A stretch of DNA of 17,378 bases from Burkholderiaceae bacterium (GCA_947457745.1 CANGWT010000020.1:1-17378); one strand, 5' to 3'. Shown: positions 6,605 to 14,047, counted from the stretch's first letter. Numbers and translations are program-made. The notes: a model not told the origin generated them from the letters alone.

Positions 6605-7822
6605 ATGAAAGAATTGATAAAAGCAATGGATAGCTCTAATTCTAGGAATCTGTCGAGAGGCTTAGATACTGTGCTTTCTCATATCGGCAGAAATTCCCCT
6701 GAATATGCTGGATTTGTAAATATGCCAGTATTTAGGGGCTCAACAATCTTGGCTCAATCCTTGGAAGAGTGGGATTTACGCAAGAGCGAGACTAATCCGA
6801 TGGCTAGCTATGGGCGCTTCGGATCACCGTTGACCAAAGCATTTGAATCTGCCATTGCTGAGTTAGAAGGCGGTTATCAGTCTCTTGTATTTCCCTCTGG
6901 ATTATCAGCATGTACTCATGCCCTCATTGGCCTTCTGAAGGCCGGTGACCATTTATTGATAAGCGATAGCGTTTACGGACCCACTCGAAATTTTGCTGAG
7001 CAGGTCCTAAGGCGTATGAATATTGAGGTGGAGTTTTTTAATCCCACTAACTTGAGCGACTTATCAGTTAAGTTAAAAGACAGCACTCGAGTGATCTATG
7101 TCGAATCTCCGGGATCAATGACATTTGAGATTCAGGATATCCCGGCAATTGCAGAAATCGCTCACTCTATTAATGCCTTCGTGGTGATGGATAACACTTG
7201 GGCAACACCCTTATATTTCAGGCCATTTGAGCATGGAGTAGACATCTCCATTCATGCTGCAACGAAATATCTGATTGGACATTCGGATGGCTTGCTCGGT
7301 ATTGCTACGGCCAATGAAAGGGCATGGCCTATTTTGCAAGCAAGTGCGCATGTTTTTGGCGAAACTGCCGGGCCAGATGATATTTTTTTAGCGATGAGGG
7401 GATTAAGAACACTGTCAGTACGAATGGAAAGACACTGGAAAAATGGCCTGCAGTTGGCTCAATGGCTTCAGAGCCACAAAGCAGTTGCTCAGGTATTGCA
7501 TCCCGCTCTACCCGAAAATCCTGGTTTTAAATTATGGCAGCGTGACTTTTTAGGAGCTAGCGGGTTATTTGGAGTCATCCTTCATCCCATGTCTAAAAAT
7601 CAGCTATCGACATTATTCAAAGAATTTAAAATTTTTGGGATTGGTTTGTCTTGGGGTGGGTTTGAAAGTTTAGCGCTCTTAGCTGATCCGCTTCCTAGGC
7701 TCGATGATTCAAATGGCTTTAAATTGGGTCATCTCATTAGATTGCATGCTGGACTTGAGGGCGCTCAAGATTTGATTGGGGATTTTTCGCAAGCACTTGA
7801 TGCAGCATTGGCGGTAGGGTAA
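6605..7822 (+). CDS. Cystathionine beta-lyase-like PLP enzyme (Cys/Met metabolism family)
   Basis: The 405-residue protein is a fold-type I PLP enzyme of the Cys/Met metabolism family. Seen are the phosphate-binding pair Tyr69 and Arg71 in SYGRFGSPLT, the FPSGLSA loop (96-102), the cofactor-binding Asp197 in MDNTWATPLYF, and the Schiff-base lysine Lys221 in IHAATKYLIGHSDG. This motif set resembles MetC-type C-S lyases, which split cysteine thioethers into a thiol, pyruvate and ammonia. Control by the divergent Lrp-type gene fits amino acid chemistry. The start is uncertain: ATG 6605 and ATG 6626 both lack a clear ribosome site, and the second would remove seven residues of no conserved function. 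The VOC gene follows 10 bases after the stop. A gamma-elimination or replacement activity cannot be excluded. Confidence 0.85.
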   Translation: MKELIKAMDSSNSRNLSRGLDTVLSHIGRNSPEYAGFVNMPVFRGSTILAQSLEEWDLRKSETNPMASYGRFGSPLTKAFESAIAELEGGYQSLVFPSGLSACTHALIGLLKAGDHLLISDSVYGPTRNFAEQVLRRMNIEVEFFNPTNLSDLSVKLKDSTRVIYVESPGSMTFEIQDIPAIAEIAHSINAFVVMDNTWATPLYFRPFEHGVDISIHAATKYLIGHSDGLLGIATANERAWPILQASAHVFGETAGPDDIFLAMRGLRTLSVRMERHWKNGLQLAQWLQSHKAVAQVLHPALPENPGFKLWQRDFLGASGLFGVILHPMSKNQLSTLFKEFKIFGIGLSWGGFESLALLADPLPRLDDSNGFKLGHLIRLHAGLEGAQDLIGDFSQALDAALAVG

Positions 7823-7832
7823 CCTTCATCAG

Positions 7833-8567
7833 ATGGTATATAAATTTGATCATCTCGTCATCACTGGGCGAGACAAAATGGATGTCGCTGCCCGAACCCT
7901 TCAGGCGGCGGGATTTCATTTAACCGACCTAGCAAGACATAACTTAGGATCTCTGAATCGTTTGATTATGCTAGATAGTGCATATTTAGAAATATTAGGC
8001 TGGGAGCCCGGGGCTGAGTCAATCAGACAGGAAATAGCCGATCGAGCTTGTGGACTTGATGCCTTAGTTTTTAGAACATTAAATGCAGATACTTGCTATC
8101 AGAATTTAATGGATGCAGGCTTTGAACCTAATCCAGTGCAAGATTTATCTCGACCAGTGCAGGTTGACGGAGAAATAAAGCAAGCCCTTTTTAAAGCTGT
8201 TCGGTTTACAACCCAACCTATTCCAGGATTGCGGATCTATTTTTGTCAGCACCTGACACCCCAATATGTCTGGATGGCAGAGGATATGGAGCATGCTAAT
8301 GGGCTAACCCATTTAAAAGAGGTTGGAGTTGGATCATCGAATCCTAAGCAAACTTATCAATTATTTGCTAAGTTATTGGAACTACATAACCCCCTTCTTG
8401 ATAGCTCCCAAAGTCGGGAGAATGATTACACTATTGATTTAGGAAATTGTCTGCTCAGAATTCATGGAGAGGCTGTAGAGTCCCCTAATTTGATTACTCA
8501 ATGCCAGATAGAAAATAGTGACGGAAGCAAAATATGCACGCTTAGCCAGGAAAATTTTAAGTGGTAG
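7833..8567 (+). CDS. Glyoxalase-like VOC-superfamily protein
   Basis: The 244-residue protein starts FDHLVITGRD, the usual opening of Glyoxalase_3-type (VOC) domains. His7 and Glu53 (in YLEILGW) are plausible first-module metal ligands. A second module probably starts around GLTHLKEVGVGSSNP. VOC proteins are metal enzymes for isomerisation, epimerisation, C-C cleavage or thiol-adduct chemistry, so the reaction cannot be fixed. It sits 10 bases after the PLP-lyase stop and is probably co-transcribed with it, though I see no strong ribosome site. The 128-base gap to the next gene contains only a wide weak inverted repeat (TTCATGCA 8582-8589 / TGCATGAA 8624-8631). Confidence 0.75.
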   Translation: MVYKFDHLVITGRDKMDVAARTLQAAGFHLTDLARHNLGSLNRLIMLDSAYLEILGWEPGAESIRQEIADRACGLDALVFRTLNADTCYQNLMDAGFEPNPVQDLSRPVQVDGEIKQALFKAVRFTTQPIPGLRIYFCQHLTPQYVWMAEDMEHANGLTHLKEVGVGSSNPKQTYQLFAKLLELHNPLLDSSQSRENDYTIDLGNCLLRIHGEAVESPNLITQCQIENSDGSKICTLSQENFKW

Positions 8568-8695
8568 CCTATTTTTACTTTTTCATGCAATGCGTCAGCA
8601 TGATTAAAGTTGCTCCAAAAAAGTGCATGAATGATTATTAAAAAATTTATTTGAGATATCTTAAAAATTCTCCTTTTGACCTGAAAGGCTTATCT

Positions 8696-9676
8696 ATGAA
8701 AAATATTTATCGTATTACGCGACACTGCTTGGTTGGCTTCACTTTTTTACTGACAGGTTTCTTATGCCATGCCAATACCTATCCTTCTGAACCGCTGGTA
8801 ATGGTAGTGCCCTATGCTGCAGGTGGTTCAGCAGACGTTATAGGTAGGGCTATTGCAGTTGAGTTGACAAAGATTATGAAGCAAGGCGTTGTTGTAGAGC
8901 TGAGGCCGGGTGCTGGAGGTAATATTGGCGCTGAATATGTTGCCAAAACTGCAAAGCCCGATGGCTATACTGTTCTTTTTGCGTCAGTGAGTTTGGCAAC
9001 CAGTCCCAGCCTCTCAAAAATTAATTTTAATCCTCAGACCGACCTTGCTGCAGTGGCCGGAGTTGCTTCAGTCCCTAGCCTATTGTTGGTGTCTAATAGC
9101 TCCCCTTACAAAACTCTCAAAGATTTAGTGCTAGCTATTAAGGCAAATAAAGAGCAAGCGAGTTTTGGTTCTTCTGGTAACAATACTGGCAGTCATTTAG
9201 TTGGTGAATTATTTAAGTCAGCGGCAGGTATTGACATGATTCACGTCCCATATAAAGGGAGCGGGGCGGTATACCCCGATCTGATTGCCGGAAGAATTAC
9301 TGTTCTGTTCGACGTCATGGGATCTTCCTACCCACAAGTTAAAGGGGGGCAAGTAAGGGCATTGGCAATTACCTCAAAGTCTCGTTCTAAATTATTGCCG
9401 GATGTCCCAACTATTGCAGAGTTAGGATATCCCGGTTTCGAATTTGGTACGTGGTTTGGTTTTTTTGTTCCCTCTAAAACCCCACCAGATATTCGGAAGA
9501 AATTAGAAGTAGCAATATTAGAAGCCATTAAAACCAATAGCGTTCAGGAAAGGTTACAAACTATTGGCGCAACTCCATTGCCAGGCCCTGGCTTGGAATT
9601 TGCAAAGTGGTATGAAGCAGATGTGGCGCTATGGGCAAAAATGGTTAAAGAGGGAAAATTACAGCAGTTAGACTGA
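8696..9676 (+). CDS. Bug/TctC-family tripartite tricarboxylate transporter substrate-binding protein
   Basis: This is the second Bug protein, a 326-residue precursor with a signal peptide (MKNIYRITRH, a hydrophobic core, cleavage near CHA before NTYPSEP). The mature part shows MVVPYAAGGSADVIGR, RPGAGGNIGAEYVAK, PDGYTVLFAS and HVPYKGSGAVYPDL, the standard two-lobe motifs. ATG 8696 is preferred because AAAGG (8684-8688) is 7 bases upstream and the signal peptide starts there; a TTG at 8651 would add 15 residues ahead of it. It is periplasmic and orphan, with no TctA/TctB in the window. Being in the middle of cassette B, it probably supplies the substrate of the surrounding enzymes. Confidence 0.9.
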   Translation: MKNIYRITRHCLVGFTFLLTGFLCHANTYPSEPLVMVVPYAAGGSADVIGRAIAVELTKIMKQGVVVELRPGAGGNIGAEYVAKTAKPDGYTVLFASVSLATSPSLSKINFNPQTDLAAVAGVASVPSLLLVSNSSPYKTLKDLVLAIKANKEQASFGSSGNNTGSHLVGELFKSAAGIDMIHVPYKGSGAVYPDLIAGRITVLFDVMGSSYPQVKGGQVRALAITSKSRSKLLPDVPTIAELGYPGFEFGTWFGFFVPSKTPPDIRKKLEVAILEAIKTNSVQERLQTIGATPLPGPGLEFAKWYEADVALWAKMVKEGKLQQLD

Positions 9677-9790
9677 GCTTTGCAAATGATCGAGTAAGGA
9701 GATTAAGACATCCTTTATCCCTTCAACATTCACTCAGTTGAACAGGGCGTTCGATTGAGGAGTCTATAAAATTATTTTAAGGAGAAGAGT

Positions 9791-10795
9791 ATGAGGGCAT
9801 TAGTACTGCGCGAGCATGGTAGTTTAGATAAATTAGAGTTTGTCGGGGACTATCCCAAACCCACCATCAAAGATGATCATGTCATCATTAGGGTAGGTGC
9901 TTCATCTTTCAATTACCACGATGTTTTTACTGTGAAGGGAATGCCGGGCATTAAAGTGCCACTTCCTGTAATTATTGGCTTGGATATGGCTGGTGAGATT
10001 GTAGAAATTGGCGCTAATGTGAAAGGGTGGGCTCTCGGAGATCGCGTATTAGTTAATCCCTTAAATAAAACGCATGGCTTGATGGGGGAAATGCTAGATG
10101 GTGGCATGGCTGAGTACTGTTTAGTTTCAGCGGAGCAACTGATCAAAATTCCGGATGCCGTGAGTTTTATTCAGGCAGCCTCCTTACCGGTAGCTTATGG
10201 AACTGCCCATCGCATGCTGGTGACTCACAATACAGTTAAAAAAGGCGATCGTGTTTTAATTCTTGGAGCTTCAGGAGGAGTCGGCACAGGATGTGTGATT
10301 TTAGCTAAACAGTTAGGCGCCGAAGTGATTGCCTGTGCAAGCAGTGATGATAAATTAGCAAGATTAAAAGAAGTCGGCGCTGATGAGGTAATTAACTATA
10401 AAGAAGTCGATTTTTCAAAATGGGCCGTTGAAAAATATGGTAAACCACAGCGAAGAAATCATGAGGGTGGGGTAGATGTTGTCATTAATTTTACTGGTGG
10501 AGAGACATGGGTTCCTTCGTTAAGATGTATCAAGCGTGGTGGGAAACTACTCGTGTGCGGAGCAACTGCGGGGCATGATCCTAAAGAAGACTTACGCTAC
10601 ATTTGGAGTTTTGAGTTGCAGGTGATTGGATCGAACAGTTTTTATATTGAGAACCTCACTGCCTTGATGGAGATGATATCGAAAGGTGAAATTACTCCAG
10701 TCATTGATAAGGTCCTTTCGCTTGAAGAGGCTCGAGAGGGCTTGCGTTTAATTCAAGATCGAGAAGTGATTGGCAAAGTAGTAATTACTCCATAA
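9791..10795 (+). CDS. MDR-family NAD(P)-dependent oxidoreductase lacking catalytic zinc ligands
   Basis: The 334-residue protein has the medium-chain dehydrogenase/reductase layout: a GroES-like N-terminal half, then a Rossmann domain with LGASGGVGTG (158-167). The zinc alcohol dehydrogenase ligands are absent: the usual Cys is replaced within SSFNYHD (38-44), the GHE is GLD (63-65), and the four-cysteine structural zinc lobe is missing. That points to a quinone oxidoreductase or enoyl-CoA/acrylyl-CoA reductase-like activity rather than an alcohol dehydrogenase. A strong ribosome site (AAGGAG) precedes ATG 9791. It starts a tight three-gene group with a hotdog thioesterase and an acyl-CoA ligase (gaps of 19 and 14 bases), so reduction of an unsaturated acyl-CoA is a reasonable guess. 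Confidence 0.82.
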   Translation: MRALVLREHGSLDKLEFVGDYPKPTIKDDHVIIRVGASSFNYHDVFTVKGMPGIKVPLPVIIGLDMAGEIVEIGANVKGWALGDRVLVNPLNKTHGLMGEMLDGGMAEYCLVSAEQLIKIPDAVSFIQAASLPVAYGTAHRMLVTHNTVKKGDRVLILGASGGVGTGCVILAKQLGAEVIACASSDDKLARLKEVGADEVINYKEVDFSKWAVEKYGKPQRRNHEGGVDVVINFTGGETWVPSLRCIKRGGKLLVCGATAGHDPKEDLRYIWSFELQVIGSNSFYIENLTALMEMISKGEITPVIDKVLSLEEAREGLRLIQDREVIGKVVITP

Positions 10796-10814
10796 TTTAA
10801 ATAAAGGTGACGAT

Positions 10815-11246
10815 ATGTCGGATGTGCAATTAACGGCCCTAGAGGTAGAAGAAAAACTGAGACGCGGTCCTTTTCATGAGTGGCTCGGTTTAAAAGTACT
10901 ATCAGTTGGAGATGGTTGTATTGAAATTGAGGCAAATTGGCGAGAAGAATGGGTCGTAAACCCAGATCGCAAATATACCCATGGCGGTATCTTGGCTGCC
11001 TTAGTGGATTTAGTTGCTGACTGGGCATTGGTCTCTAAGACCGGTCGAGGAGTTCCGACGATTGATTTAAGGGTGGACTACCATAGAGCAGCGCTTCCTG
11101 GAAATTTAATTGCCAAAGGTAAGGTAATTAAATTTGGCAATCAATTTAGTGTTTCCGAGGCTCAGGTTTTTGACAAAGATGGCGCCTTATGCGCTAGCGG
11201 AAGAGGTGTGTATTCCACTGCTCCTCCTCCACCTCCAAAAGTCTAG
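10815..11246 (+). CDS. PaaI-like hotdog-fold acyl-CoA thioesterase
   Basis: The 143-residue protein has the single hotdog domain of PaaI/YdiI-type thioesterases, with the signature HGGILAALVDLVADWAL (56-72) supplying the catalytic Asp/Glu-equivalent position (Asp65). The conserved strand TIDLRVDYHRAA follows at 82-93. Such enzymes hydrolyse acyl-CoA thioesters in the cytosol, either as a pathway step or to rescue trapped CoA. AAAGGTG lies 6 to 7 bases before the ATG. The protein ends in a short Pro-rich tail, (A)PPPPPPKV. It sits between the MDR reductase and the acyl-CoA ligase, so all three probably act on one acyl chain. Confidence 0.86.
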   Translation: MSDVQLTALEVEEKLRRGPFHEWLGLKVLSVGDGCIEIEANWREEWVVNPDRKYTHGGILAALVDLVADWALVSKTGRGVPTIDLRVDYHRAALPGNLIAKGKVIKFGNQFSVSEAQVFDKDGALCASGRGVYSTAPPPPPKV

Positions 11247-11260
11247 CTGAGAACTAACTT

Positions 11261-12769
11261 ATGGGGCCGCCTAATTTCAGTAATCTTGGCGAAATCATTC
11301 GTCAAGACCTCGATCAGACAAAGATCGGCTTAATTGATTTGGGTGGTGAGGGCGGCCCTCGTGAATATACTTATGCTCAGATCGACCAACAGTGCAATGC
11401 TGTAGCTCGAAGACTATCCGTACTTGGATTTAAGGGCGGCGACCGGATTGCTATCCTTTCGGCTAATCGGGCTGAATTTATATTTACTTATCTTGGAGTA
11501 ATGAGGGCCGGACTGGTTGCAGTTCCAGTGAACTTTAAGTTTCCGCCTGCATTAATTGAGTTTGTAATACGAGACGCTGATGCTCAATTAGTCTTTTGTG
11601 ACGCCAAGCGTAGTGAAGATGTGCCCGATGGTGTAAGCAAAGTAAATTTTGACGATCCTAGTCCGAATGGCTTCAATTCTTTTCTTGATTTTGGAGAATT
11701 TGTTGCAATAAAACCTGAGCCAGATCAGGTGGCTATGTTTTTGTATACGTCTGGGTCTACTGGAAAACCGAAAGGGGTTCAGTTATCGCATCAGAGCCAT
11801 CTTTGGGTTGCAAAAACTAGGATTGGAAAAAATGATTGGTCTCAGCATCGATTTTTAGTAGCTGCGCCTTTGTATCACATGAATGCACTGGCTTTAATTA
11901 AATTATCTCTGATGGCGCATGCCAGTATTGTACTTTTGCCTCAATTTACAGCTAAGTCATATTTAGAAGCGATTCAAAAATATCAATGTTCTTGGTTAAC
12001 AGCAGTTCCTCCAATGATTGCAATGATGCTGCAAGAAAAAGAAATGATTCAAAAGACAGATTTTTCTTCAGTTCAGTATTTACGAATGGGATCTGCGCCT
12101 GTTTCAAGTAGCCTACTTAAATCAATTAAAGAGGTGTTACCTCAAGTACATGTAACCAATGCATACGGAACTACTGAAGGAGGTCCAGTAGTTTTTGGAC
12201 CACATCCCAAAGGCCTAGAGCAGCCAGCTTTGTCTGTTGGTTATCCACATTCCAATGTTCAATTGAGGCTCGTTAATGGGGTCTTAGAATTAAAATCGCC
12301 TGGGTTGATGCTTGGTTACCATAAGGCATTAACAAGAGTTCCAGTATTGAAGTCTCCCTTTACGGAAGATGGCTATTACGTTACTGGGGATATGTTTCGA
12401 GTAGATGAAAATGGATTCTATTCATTCATAGGACGCAGCGACGATATGTTTGTATCGGGTGGTGAGAATATTTATCCCAGTGAGGTTGAAAGATTACTGG
12501 AGTCCCATCCATTAGTCCAGCAGGCTGCAGTCGTTCCAGTAGAGGATGAAATTAAAGGATATAAGCCTGCCGCCTTTGTTGTAATTAAACCTGGCAATCT
12601 ATTGTCTTCAGAGTCACTCAAGCAGTATTGTTTAAAACATGCACCTGCATATCAGCATCCACGTTGGATTTGGTATCTCAACGAGCTACCTTTGGCTTCA
12701 ACCAATAAGATTGATAAAGCGCGATTGTTGGAAGAGGCAAAGTCTCTAGTCCTATCTACACAGAATTAG
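11261..12769 (+). CDS. Acyl-CoA ligase (ANL adenylate-forming superfamily)
   Basis: The 502-residue protein carries the ordered ANL motifs: the phosphate-binding loop YTSGSTGKPKG (162-172), AYGTTEGG (301-308), the ATP-ribose-binding TGD (375-377), the hinge GRSDD (391-395), GGENIYPSEVE (400-410) and the C-terminal catalytic lysine, probably Lys483 in TNKIDK. It activates a carboxylic acid with ATP and CoA. The family covers fatty, aromatic and dicarboxylic acids, so the substrate is open. It lies 14 bases after the thioesterase with a weak ribosome site. Its stop codon lies inside the 137-bp repeat shared with copy 1, making it the terminal cargo gene of cassette B. Confidence 0.9.
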   Translation: MGPPNFSNLGEIIRQDLDQTKIGLIDLGGEGGPREYTYAQIDQQCNAVARRLSVLGFKGGDRIAILSANRAEFIFTYLGVMRAGLVAVPVNFKFPPALIEFVIRDADAQLVFCDAKRSEDVPDGVSKVNFDDPSPNGFNSFLDFGEFVAIKPEPDQVAMFLYTSGSTGKPKGVQLSHQSHLWVAKTRIGKNDWSQHRFLVAAPLYHMNALALIKLSLMAHASIVLLPQFTAKSYLEAIQKYQCSWLTAVPPMIAMMLQEKEMIQKTDFSSVQYLRMGSAPVSSSLLKSIKEVLPQVHVTNAYGTTEGGPVVFGPHPKGLEQPALSVGYPHSNVQLRLVNGVLELKSPGLMLGYHKALTRVPVLKSPFTEDGYYVTGDMFRVDENGFYSFIGRSDDMFVSGGENIYPSEVERLLESHPLVQQAAVVPVEDEIKGYKPAAFVVIKPGNLLSSESLKQYCLKHAPAYQHPRWIWYLNELPLASTNKIDKARLLEEAKSLVLSTQN

Positions 12770-12846
12770 TCACATAAATATTCACACACAGATATTAAGA
12801 AGATGTAACCTCTTGGCATCCTAGCGGATTTCTTTGGATGTCTGCA
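12764..12846 (+). repeat. Left arm of att copy 3, homologous to arm of copy 1
   Basis: Gapless homologue of 214-296, with the heptamers TCACATA (12770-12776) and TCACACA (12782-12788) kept at a 12-bp period, and a well-conserved block TGTAACCTCTTG (12793-12804). Most mismatches fall between these blocks. Conservation of phased short repeats beside a tRNA-end core in two different elements supports integrase arm binding. Confidence 0.6.
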
Positions 12847-12891
12847 CTCATAATCCTTTGGTCCCAGGTTCAAGTCCTGGTGGACCCACCA
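12847..12891 (+). repeat. tRNA 3'-half fragment, att copy 3
   Basis: Identical to copy 1 from CTCATAA to CCA except for one base, TGGACCC instead of TGGGCCC, which would mispair with a GGGCCCA 5' acceptor strand. The anticodon CAT is at 12849-12851. The 5' half of a tRNA is again absent. It closes cassette B and opens cassette C. Confidence 0.85.
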
Positions 12892-12897
12892 GAAAAG

Positions 12898-12929
12898 AAA
12901 GCCCTCATCATCAATGGTGAGGCTTTTTC
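12898..12929 (+). terminator. Rho-independent terminator after att copy 3
   Basis: AAAGCC-C-TCA and TGAGGCTTT form a stem with a one-base bulge around a loop of about 10 bases, followed by a T-rich tail (TTTTTCTT). It stands 6 bases after CCA, as at copy 1, but has a different sequence. Confidence 0.8.
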
Positions 12930-13051
12930 TTATATGTACCTCTTCAATGTTTCCAGTGCAAGGTATGAGGGTATGCCTGTTTTATTGATCTAAACTGATT
13001 GCAGTGGAGATCTTGGGGTTTGGGCATTCAATTAAAAACATAGGCATTCAC

Positions 13052-13936
13052 ATGAAATTTGATTTCGACGGTATTCAGGCATTTGTGGTGATAGCGGAGC
13101 TCGGCGGATTCACTAAGGCCGCAGATCAGCTGCATATTACGCAGACAGCCCTAACACGCCGAGTGCAAAAGCTTGAGTCTTACCTTGGGCTAAAGCTTAT
13201 CGATAGGACCACCCGTCATGTTGAGCTTACTGCAGTTGGGTGCGAGTTCTTGCCACAGGCTCGATCTATCGTAAATGAAATGACTTCTGCGATTGGGCAT
13301 CTGAAGGATATGTCGGAGCATGCAAAAGGGAGTTTTAGTCTTGCATGTATACCCAGTTTAACTGTCAGCATGGTTCCTCAGCTGATCCGTCAGTATGCCA
13401 ATCTATATTCTGATAATCGCATCCGTATACTCGATGCAACCTCTAGCGAGGTACGTAAAGCAGTTCTCAATCATCAGGCAGAAATCGGTATTGCGTTGCA
13501 TGGCGAAAAACATCTTGATTTAATTGAGGAGCCTTTATTCGACGATCCTCTTGTCTTTATTTGCCAGGATACTCACCCTCTCCAGAATAAGAAATCGGTT
13601 ACGTGGTCTGATATGCGCGATGTAGATTTAATTGCCGTCAGTAGCTTTACTTCTACTAGGGTATTGATGGATTATCAACTTGCTCAACATGGCATTCAGC
13701 TAAATGGAAGTTATGAAGTTCAGCATCATGCTACTGCGATTAATTTAGTTGCTGCAGGCGTAGGTTGCGCAATACTGCCTTCATCGACCTTGAACGATGG
13801 TGAGCGACCACATATTCGTAAGATCACATTAAAAGATCCCCTAGTTAAACGTAAGGTCACTTTGCTGCGCCATAAAAATACTAGCCTCTCTCCGGCGGCC
13901 CAAGCTTTTTTCAAGTTGATTCAAAAAAGTGTTTAA
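13052..13936 (+). CDS. LysR-family transcriptional regulator
   Basis: The 294-residue protein has the LysR N-terminal winged helix-turn-helix (FDGIQAFVVIAELGGFTKAA then ITQTALTRRVQKLE and RTTRHVELTAVG, residues 5-67) and a periplasmic-binding-protein-like effector domain from about residue 90. ATG 13052 matches normal LysR length; a GTG at 13004 would add 16 residues with no known role. The gene lies upstream of tcuA in the same orientation, with 111 bases between that contain two perfect inverted repeats. It is therefore likely to control the tcu genes in response to a carboxylate, by analogy with TcuR, which is also a LysR protein. Confidence 0.9.
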   Translation: MKFDFDGIQAFVVIAELGGFTKAADQLHITQTALTRRVQKLESYLGLKLIDRTTRHVELTAVGCEFLPQARSIVNEMTSAIGHLKDMSEHAKGSFSLACIPSLTVSMVPQLIRQYANLYSDNRIRILDATSSEVRKAVLNHQAEIGIALHGEKHLDLIEEPLFDDPLVFICQDTHPLQNKKSVTWSDMRDVDLIAVSSFTSTRVLMDYQLAQHGIQLNGSYEVQHHATAINLVAAGVGCAILPSSTLNDGERPHIRKITLKDPLVKRKVTLLRHKNTSLSPAAQAFFKLIQKSV

Positions 13937-13970
13937 GAGGGCTCTTCGATAAGGTATTCGTTCTGGCGTA

Positions 13971-14034
13971 TTATTATTGCTTGAATCGCAATAATAAGTA
14001 TTTATATTGCACTTATCAATATAAAAGTTATATT
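13971..14034 (+). promoter_or_regulatory. tcuA promoter region with two inverted repeats (candidate LysR sites)
   Basis: TTATTATTGC (13971-13980) pairs with GCAATAATAA (13988-13997) across 7 bases, and TTTATATTG (14001-14009) pairs with CAATATAAA (14017-14025) across another 7 bases. Both repeats are perfect and their centres are 29 bp apart. LysR proteins typically bind AT-rich palindromes at a recognition and an activation site. A possible promoter, TTGAAT (13981-13986) with TATATT (14003-14008) at 16 bases, overlaps both. No T-tract follows, so terminators are less likely. Confidence 0.55.
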
Positions 14035-14047
14035 GGATACTGCCGAA

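Larger units (their letters stand above)
4018..12891 (+). mobile_element. Cassette B: tRNA-end-bounded GGT / lyase / Bug / CoA-ligase module
   Basis: The 8.9-kb segment between tRNA-end copies 2 and 3 carries eight complete genes, seven on the plus strand and one regulator on the minus strand. The final gene's stop codon (12767-12769) falls inside the terminal repeat shared with copy 1, so cargo and att arm abut directly. No integrase, transposase or excisionase is present. Integration as a unit at the tRNA site is inferred from the flanking direct repeats; internal spacing suggests two or three transcription units. Confidence 0.5.

Noticed and set aside
148..8620. A shared 12-mer GTTGCTCCAAAA at 148-159 and about 8609-8620 as a dispersed repeat
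   Set aside because: Matches of 12 bases are expected several times by chance in 17 kb, and the flanks do not match.
8582..8631. Inverted repeat TTCATGCA / TGCATGAA between VOC and Bug genes as terminator or operator
   Set aside because: Eight-bp arms 34 bases apart make a weak hairpin, with no T-tract and no second copy; likely chance.
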